Positions 57,001 through 64,000 of a stretch of 64,000 bases of DNA are shown here, piece by piece (position 1 is the first letter of the stretch; every line of letters starts with the position of its first letter). The notes under the pieces were generated by a model. It saw only the letters and a list, made by a program, of their open reading frames with translations. It did no database searches and had not been told where the DNA came from. Origin of the DNA: Marsupella aquatica (Eukaryota > Marchantiophyta); assembly GCA_973895155.1 (NCBI GenBank), contig OZ316899.1:14260001-14324000 (forward strand), written 5' to 3'. A program made the translations under genes and the position numbers.

Positions 57001-59940
57001 TATCTTCTCCTCTATTCACTTTCAAAGAACGGGTAATTGGGGCTAGTGACATCAAAATCTCCAACATTGATATCCCTAATTGTACCTCACACCACTACAA
57101 TGTCATCTACAATCTAGGTATTTGCAACAATAATTTGAAGAATAATCTAGTATCATGGAAACGTAAATTGAAGTTGCTATTGGATTAAGAAGGTTGCGCA
57201 TTATTTTGCATATAAAGTCATGATTAATTTTAAGATTCTTGAAAATTCTAGTTCTTGGTCTAAACCCTAAATCCAGCCACGCTCGTCCATTACCGTCCAA
57301 CAATACACTCCCATTGTTGACATAAGTGAATACATTTGATACTTGTTCTTAATTTCCAGTTCATCCTATTGTGACCGTGCAAACCCTTTTCGATGACAGG
57401 CCAGATTAATGTCACACCTTATCTGCGTTATTAAATTAGTTACCCTAATAATGTTGCCCTTAATCGCCCTTAATTAATTCAAAACTAGCAACAATACTAT
57501 TACTTGCAATGTAAAACAACATTCAACATAACCACACGGCAATGCAAGAAACACACATTCAAACCTCCTGGATATGAAAAGTCGTTCAAGCTTGCCAGTT
57601 CTTCACCAACTCGAAGCTTCCATCCTGGTTTTTGTTGTCTTCTTTTGTTTCTCATGCATCCACATGAGAAACACCAACTCTGAATTACTTTGGCACTGAA
57701 GATGGTGAAACTGATAATACTCGCATGGTTTTATCTTTGTATTTACAAATCCATCAGGGTTTCACATAAAGAAGTTAAATTTAACAAAGTTACCAGTGTG
57801 GCAATATACGAAAACCATCATAGCATGTTTGTATATACTAAAACAACCCAGGCGGACTCAGACTGGTGTGCCGACTCGGATAATTATTATCCCGGGGTTT
57901 AGGGTACGAATTGCACGGAACCCCATGAATTTATGATTTAGGGTGGGAAATGGCAGTAGATGATGCACGGAATAGAGATTGTGGAGATGCACAAAACCCC
58001 GTTGGCGGTTGGCCCGTTGAACCACGGAGAGTATGTACTCTGTAGTGTTCACGGAGAGTATGTACTCTATAGAGTCATAGAGTGGAGAAGGAGGCCAGAG
58101 TGCAACTGGAGGAGTAAGTATTATTATTGACCATTGGCTGAACTATTGTACTACCGTAGAACTTTAAGTTTCTCCGCATACTATTCTGCGCATACTATTT
58201 GGGTACCGTCTACAAACACTCGTTAGTTCTTGTTAGGTATAGAATTATACAGTATACTATCATCAATGGCTCCCTCTATCTTTATTCTCTCCAACTCACT
58301 TTCAATGTGTTTGTTTTTTCTTCTTTTTTCATCTTTCTCTTTTTTAATTTCTGTTTTCCTATGGGTGAGAGATGGGTCACCTGTGACACTCTTTCCAAGG
58401 TGCTTAACTAGTATGTGGGTCCAAACTCAATTCTTTCACGTAAATTATATAGCCAAATTACATTCAGAGTAGTGTTGTAAATTTGTATTAAATTTATGTG
58501 CATTAAATTAAAATATATAAGAATGACATCAAAGCTCATCTACAATAACAAGAGTATGCCATAAGAAAAATGATGGCTTGGATTGAGCCATTAGTTATAA
58601 CTATCTGTAATTTGATCTTGGGCAACTTAGTTTGAAGATTCAGTTTGTTAATAAATACTAGTAAAAGAAATTTCTCATCATTATCCTAATATCATGGCAA
58701 GTGGATTCCAAGCTCTTTTCTTTGCATACTTTCCTCACAAAAATACAAGGCCTATACTCTGTCCCCCCAACCAGGTTTTAGTTTTTGCATAGGCAAGGGT
58801 AGTTTGGGTACATGATACCTTCAAGAATGTAATCCATGATGACATCCTATTATGTGCTAATTGTTATTAAGAACGAAAGGCAAGATCGAGGCTAATCAAT
58901 GCCATTAGCCTTTATTAACCCAGTACGTGACTGCCTGCTGCCCAGTATTTCTAACGTTACATGGTTTACATGGTTTTAATTAATTGTTTACATGGTTGTG
59001 AATTATTACCATGTCAGATATAAAATTGGAAGATCAAAGAGGACAATAAAGTTGTGTGAAAGCTTCAAGTTGTACCAGATGTGCGTTCCGAACTTGGTGT
59101 CACTCTCTAATTAGTCAATTTGGCCCCGGCGCTGAGAGAACCACAAAACAAGTTGTTAGAGGAAGAGTTTACACATGTTTTTGATGTAGAGAGATATTAG
59201 ATGAATTCTTTATCATGATGTATCACTCACTTCAAGATAACTCCTGGTTTTTCATCAATACTTGAAAAATGTCATTAGTCATATCTGAAACATGACTTTC
59301 ATCCGCGTAATCGAGCGTAGAATATTTCAACAGTTTACTTTAACACTTCATCTACTACTACTACCCTTTGGTCATGGGCCTGGTATTTGAGAGTTTGCAA
59401 AAGGGAATTTCTTGCAACAGTAGTAGCATTGTTGTTGTTGTTCACAATACTACCCCTACGGTAGCGATATAATAATGTTGTATGCACTAACAAAGGTGGG
59501 GGCCGGTTTAGGGTCATTATTATGATGACACTCACCAGTACAGCCGTCGGCCCATTGAATTGCGATGGACCGTCTTTCCAAATAAGGGCAAATGAGTCTG
59601 ACAAGGGTAATTAACGATAGGTTGCATTGATTAGTCCTGCCGCCAGCTGCCAGGCACAGTTATGTAATGTCAGGCTCAAGCTGCATTTGCCATCACCAGG
59701 TCCGAGGCGTGGTTGTGAAGCGTCTCACTTGGCCGGGCAGGACATGTTAACTAAAATAAACCAATGAGCGTCGATCAAAAGCTACCTCGCGGGCCTATTA
59801 TTGTATTGAGTTAGTAAAGCCTGTACACCATGAGGGCACAAGTGAAAAAATACAGAGGAATTGGGGGGAGAGATGACCAACAAAATTAGGGGTAACAAAT
59901 GTTTTTGGGTTTTTTGGGTATAGTAGTGGGGATGGTTCAG
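54041..59940. other. AT-rich stretch, no gene recognised
   Basis: No coding frame is supported in about 5.9 kb. At 54,780-55,440 there is a low-complexity CATT/TCATTG-rich stretch. A 29-bp tandem duplication with CACCACTATGGAAAAG lies at 56,194-56,250. Two copies of CACGGAGAGTATGTACTCT lie at 58,024-58,070. Single telomere-like units occur at 57,262 and 57,895. Confidence 0.5.
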
Positions 59941-60082
59941 TCTGCCATAGCTCCCGGATTACAAGCTAGTCGGGGGTACGAAGGGAATTATGGTTGCGTC
60001 TGCCGTAGCTCTCGGATGACAAGCTAGTCGGGGTGTAAAGGGAATGGTTGGCGTCTGCCATTGCTCTCGGATGACAAGCTGG
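59941..60082 (+). repeat. Three tandem repeats of about 57 bp before the helicase-like gene
   Basis: Units start at 59,941, 59,999 and 60,054 with TCTGCC(A/G)TAGCTC and share CGGATGACAAGCTAGTCGGGG; the third is truncated. They end about 130 bp before the first ATG of the C2H2/helicase-like gene. Confidence 0.9.
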
Positions 60083-60212
60083 CGCCCCCCTCAGTCTCAT
60101 CCGAGAAAAAGTGGTTGTGGGTGCAATTATATCATCATGCTTGATTGGAGCTGAATGATCTTTTTGGCCACATATAACTACCCAGCCCGTCCATTCGCTA
60201 GCAGACATTACG

Positions 60213-61346
60213 ATGACGTTCCGGTGCGATGGGTGTCCTGGAATGGAGTTTGTTATTGTTTCTCAAAGAGCCGCTCATAGGAGAGTAGTTCATCAGTTGT
60301 TTTGCAGTGTCGTTGAGGCCGATGGCACGAGATCTTTAGTCTACATATCCGTAGCTCATGATTGGCCGTGCCCTCACCGTTCTTGCTTGTCTCGCTTACG
60401 TCGACCGGAGTGCTTGCAGAACCATTATGCCAGAGAACACATCCAAGGGACAACCCATAGTCGTGTATCGGTCCCAACAGGCGATTTGGGTGATTCGGTT
60501 CCCAGTAATGAAAGTCCTCGGGTGGCGACAATCTCAGAATTTGTGGACACCCCAGATGTGTTAAGTCGAGAAAATTTGTCTATGGTGAAGTACAAGGGCA
60601 TGGCATTGCTCTTGTGTGTTACCTGAAATGTTATCCTGGATGGTTCCAGCGTGGGGACGGTTTGCAGGCATGTCTGGAAGGATTTTGCGCCCCTCTATAG
60701 GAATGGGGGAAGAAGCTTATGGAGCCAACAAGATGAGCGATAGCTATCGACGGCCATCGCGAGGATGCAATTAACCCCCCCCAATGCAGTGTGGGATCAT
60801 TGTATTCAAGGATTAGTCTCCCCAGTCCCCGATATCGTTGTCCGTAGAGGCTACTCGTGCCCCTTTTGCACTACCTACCACAGCGCAAGTAAGAAGACTA
60901 TGCGTAATCACACGATACGAGTGCATCCCAAAGTTACCGATATGACCATGCGTTGCAGTAGTAGTGTTCAATGTCTTGTTCAAGGTGTCGGGAAGAAGTA
61001 CTTTGCAGTTCAATGTCCAGCCGACCGAGCCCGAGGTAGCAACCAAAGCCTGAAGTCTGCCCTGTCCAAGGCAATTCTTGAGATGGAGCGGATGCTCCCG
61101 CACAGAACGATCCTCCCCCTCGAGAGCTATCCACGTGGCTCGAACCACTGGATGGGTGAAGGTTGCGGCATGACTCATACTAGAGAATTCAATGTACAAC
61201 GATATCAGTGGTCCCATGCGTTTGGCTTGCCGGGAAGGTTCCCCATATGCACGGGTCCCGGATGTTGTGCTCTCGTATGCCACGCTTGTGCAAAAAGTCT
61301 TGGTCGAGGCAGATTTCAGAGTGAGGACCTTGGTTGTGAGTCCTGA
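60213..61346 (+). pseudogene. C2H2/OrsD-like N-terminal part of a telomere-linked-helicase-like protein
   Basis: The frame starts at ATG 60,213. It has three C2H2-like fingers: CDGC with HRRVVH, CPHRSC with HYAREH, CPFC with HTIRVH, the last followed by VQCLVQGVGKKYFAV. This finger-plus-VQ pattern matches the OrsD-like domain that in fungi precedes RecQ-type helicases in telomere-linked helicase families. In-frame TGA (60,624) and TAG (about 60,735) interrupt it; both fit C-to-T changes. A frameshift follows between 61,190 and 61,340. It is plus strand and collinear with the next two parts, so all three were probably one protein. Confidence 0.65.
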
Positions 61347-62907
61347 CTCTCCACAAGGATTCACCGAGTTCCTCCAGGAGTCCACGATAGAGAAGTATTG
61401 CTCGGTCATGACAAATTTCCTGTTCACTTTATTGCTCTCTGCATGTGATCCTCCAGGCTCCCATGTGCTCCTCGTTGTGAAGGCTCCCGACCGCTTGAAG
61501 GTCCTTCTCCAAGCCCTAAAGATCCAGTTGGAGTCCCTTCCAGAGGGTCCCAAAGACCCGGACCACTTTGACTACACTGTCCTACACGACCTGTTGCTCG
61601 GTTTGTGGACCCCCCCACATCCGACAAAGGTGGTAGCCCAAAAATTGACAGACAATTATTTTTTGCAGTTTTTGATCCTGTCCTTGCTCAAAGCGTGCGC
61701 GCTCTCCACTGGTTATGCATGAAAGGAATCCACAGATGTCACCCCAATGCTGTCAATGATGAAATTCTGGTGCCGAGCGGCAATCAAAATGGAGTTATGT
61801 CGCACTCTTTGGAATCGAGCGGCAGCGGATGACCTGGATGTCGAAGATGCGAGAGCAATTCTGGCGTACGTGGAGGATAAACCTAGGCTAATAGAGACAC
61901 CATTCGGCTACATTTCTTCTTGGCAAACCCTTATCTGCTCGCTCGTCGGCAAAAAGCCGAAAAGACCGGATCTCATTGCATCAAAGCCCGGTTACACAGA
62001 ATGCAAAGTGAACGGTTACCCGACCACACTGGACGGCTATAGAGAAATGGTGATGGCGGTGATTAGTGAATGCACCGTCCTCATGCGGGAACAAGTTCTG
62101 TTGGGTCTGGACATGGATTGGTTGGAGCGACTGTTGGTACCCGGGGGTAGCGTAATTGTGGACGAGCTCAACAAAGATAGGAACGAATACTCGTTCCTCA
62201 CTGAAGAAAGAAACCCGTTCCATGAGCACTGGCACAATTTGCACCAGCATCTGTTCTCCGATGACATGAGATCATCACATTTTGTCCATCGCTACAACGA
62301 GAATGGCATCCAGATGTGGAACAAGAAGGCCTTACACGAATGGTTGGCCGTCGCCAATAGATTGAACGACCGGCTCACTTGGCTGCTGCATTTTACATCG
62401 GGTCAGCCAGCTAGGGCAGCGGAGTACGGCAGTTTCTTGATCCGCAACACGACAACCAACCAATAGACGTTCCTGTGGGCAGAAGGGACCTTGGTGATAC
62501 ACCAAACATATAACAAAATGTGTGGTCGGAGACGCTCGAAGCACATCGTTTGGTTCTTACCCCTATGTTTGAGGCTAGCCTTCCTCCAGTACCTTACCGT
62601 GGTGAGGCCTGTGCAAGTGTTTGTTGCGAGTCAATTGTGGGGTGGAGAGAAAGCAGCGGTGTACGCGGATTGTTGGTTTGTTGAAACCGGAAAAAGGCGT
62701 TCAACACGGCATGTGAGTGCAGGTGTGGAGAGGGAGTTCCTGAAACGATTTATGGCCCTGTTTGGGATTAGGCCTCATTGGCACATTATAACGTTCTTTT
62801 CCGAGCCCATTTGGTTCCATCTGCAGATATCACTGGCTAATGAGCGGCTGGATGCATTTGCAGGCCATTCGGTGTCCACCGCTGGCCATAACTATGCACA
62901 GGAATAG
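61347..62907 (+). pseudogene. Middle part of the helicase-like gene, tyrosine-recombinase-like
   Basis: Continues in frame 1 to 62,907 with TGA at 61,720 and TAG at 62,464. It contains LTWLLHFTSGQPARAAEYGS, then a beta-strand-like TLVIHQTYNK, SKHIVWFLP, QYLTVVRPVQVFVASQLWG, and near the end AFAGHSVSTAGHNYA. In fungal telomere-linked helicases the same order occurs before the helicase. An Arg (QPAR), a Lys/His (KH) and GHS...Y in that order resemble the R-K-H-x-x-R/H-Y arrangement of tyrosine recombinases; this reading is my inference. Confidence 0.55.
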
Positions 62908-62999
62908 CCAAGATTTAAGAGTTGTTGATTGACATGAGTGGAGGAACTTTAGGTTTGTCGCAAAGAAGCTTCCTTGTTTACTGCGGCTGCCCACAGACC

Positions 63000-64000
63000 T
63001 TAGGAGACACCCGAAGGCCGAGGCCGAGCCTGAGCCTGAGCCTGAGCTGCAGCCAGGCACAGAAGTGGTCCGGCCTCACCCAGGTGTGGAAGTTGAGTTC
63101 GCTCCGTCCTCAAAGCAAATCCGGATCCTGCACAGATGTGATGATGGATCAAACACCAATCACGGCAATGAACTAGAGGGCCTAGACCCTGCTGTGATGT
63201 ATGAAGCATGGATTGCACTTTTCAGCCTTGGTCACAGGGATTGGAAGACGCGTGAGCAGGCAATTGCAGTCGCCACGGCGGTGGACAACATGCAGAATTT
63301 TGTAGCCATCCTACCCACGGGTTCCGGGAAATCGGCTGTTTTCATGGCAGCCGCTCGGAGTAGCAGAAAGACGGTGGTTGTCGTCGTTCCTCTGTATGTG
63401 TTGATCCACACTCAGCTGGCGGAGTGCAAGGCCCCAGGTTTTGATTGTCCGGAGTTCAGGGTGAGCTGTATCCCTGTGGCAAAGGCGTCTCCGCTTGTGT
63501 TTGTCCCTGTCAAGATTGCCATCCAAGAGAGTTTCCAAAGTTGGGCCAGACAACTCATTTGCGCCAGCAAATTGCATTCAATCATCATAGACGAAGTGCA
63601 TCAGGTGTTGTGTCCCTACCATCAAAATCCATGGCACAGCTTCTCTGGCTTTCCCGACTTCATTGTCAGCTGATTGGATTGACGGCCTCTCTACCGCCCC
63701 GCAAGGAAGCGGCATTATGGTGGAAGTTGGGAAGTCCATGGAAGGTGATTCGGTCCTGTACATCACGACCCAACCTCAAGTACATAGTTGTGGACGATGA
63801 GGCCCGACTGGATTTGAAAATCGTGGAACTTCTACATGATTGGATGGCCGTCGCCGGCACAGAGGACAGAGCCCTGGTATACACTATGACGAAGAATGAA
63901 GCTGTGGATTTGGATCAAACTCTGCAACAACATCATGTCCAAAGCTGCTTCTTAACCTCCGACATTGTGAAGGCAGATAGACTTAGCAAGCTACAAAGTT
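63000..64000 (+). pseudogene. RecQ-like DEAD/H helicase part, runs off the window
   Basis: After a Glu-Pro repeat linker (GAGCCT units at about 63,018) the frame reads REQAIAVATAVDNMQNFVAI, then the Walker A LPTGSGKS, motif Ia VVVVPLYVLIHTQ, and Walker B IIIDEVHQVL (DEVH). A frameshift near 63,650 leads to LIGLTASLPP (motif III, TAS), RPNLKYIVVDDE and RALVYTMTKNEA (start of the second RecA lobe). The rest lies beyond base 64,000. Known: RecQ-family helicases unwind DNA 3' to 5'; in fungi the telomere-linked members lie in subtelomeres. This copy is broken. Confidence 0.75.

Noticed and set aside
60813-61553. 246-codon minus-strand frame
   Set aside because: Antisense to the OrsD-like and middle parts of the helicase-like gene, which carry clear zinc-finger motifs.

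Overview
The window looks like repeat-rich nuclear DNA of a land plant. Plant-type telomere motifs (TTTAGGG/CCCTAAA) are scattered through it, introns are short with GT..AG borders, and the mobile elements are of plant type: copia with UBN2-like Gag, plant-mobile-domain (PMD)-like Gag proteins, zf-RVT LINEs and a Tnp1/En/Spm-like protein. A seed-free lineage is possible but I cannot prove it. I found no rRNA, tRNA or CRISPR. Almost every long reading frame belongs to a mobile element, and most are broken by a few stops or frameshifts. The best candidate for a host gene is a small four-exon telobox-Myb gene (2970-3737, minus).

Left part (0-15.6 kb): a decayed PMD-type gag on the minus strand; the Myb gene; microsatellites and interstitial telomere-like repeats; a minus-strand LINE and a plus-strand LINE lying back to back; the 5' half of an old Tork-like copia; and the LTR and gag start of a PMD-type retroelement. 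Two members of one MITE family (8-bp target duplications) sit inside the LINE and the copia.

Central part (15,618-47,622): bounded by matching terminal inverted repeats (26 of the first 27 bases) with a motif related to AAAGTGTACATTT repeated just inside both ends. I read it as one giant DNA transposon, about 13 kb once later insertions are removed. Its genes point outward from a shared central promoter. Leftward are a ParB-like plus DNA-methylase-fold gene and an FCP1-like phosphatase gene. Rightward are a protein with three Tnp1/En/Spm-like repeats and a DDE-type (DUF7869-like) transposase. Introns of the central genes carry arrays of 25-bp palindromes. Later insertions are copia 1 (18,916-24,430, in the last codons of the phosphatase gene), copia 2 (34,163-40,430, in an exon of the methylase gene), a PMD-type retroelement (about 25.9-30.5 kb) and a gag-pol-less LTR element (15,887-18,660).

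Right part (47.6-64 kb): the rest of the interrupted PMD retroelement with a tandem copy, the 3' half of a Tork-like copia with its LTR, a gene-poor AT-rich stretch, and a broken telomere-linked-helicase-like gene (C2H2/OrsD-like region, tyrosine-recombinase-like region, RecQ-like helicase) running off the window end. The nesting order I infer is: old copia, then PMD retroelement inside it, then giant TIR transposon inside that, then young LTR elements inside the transposon.
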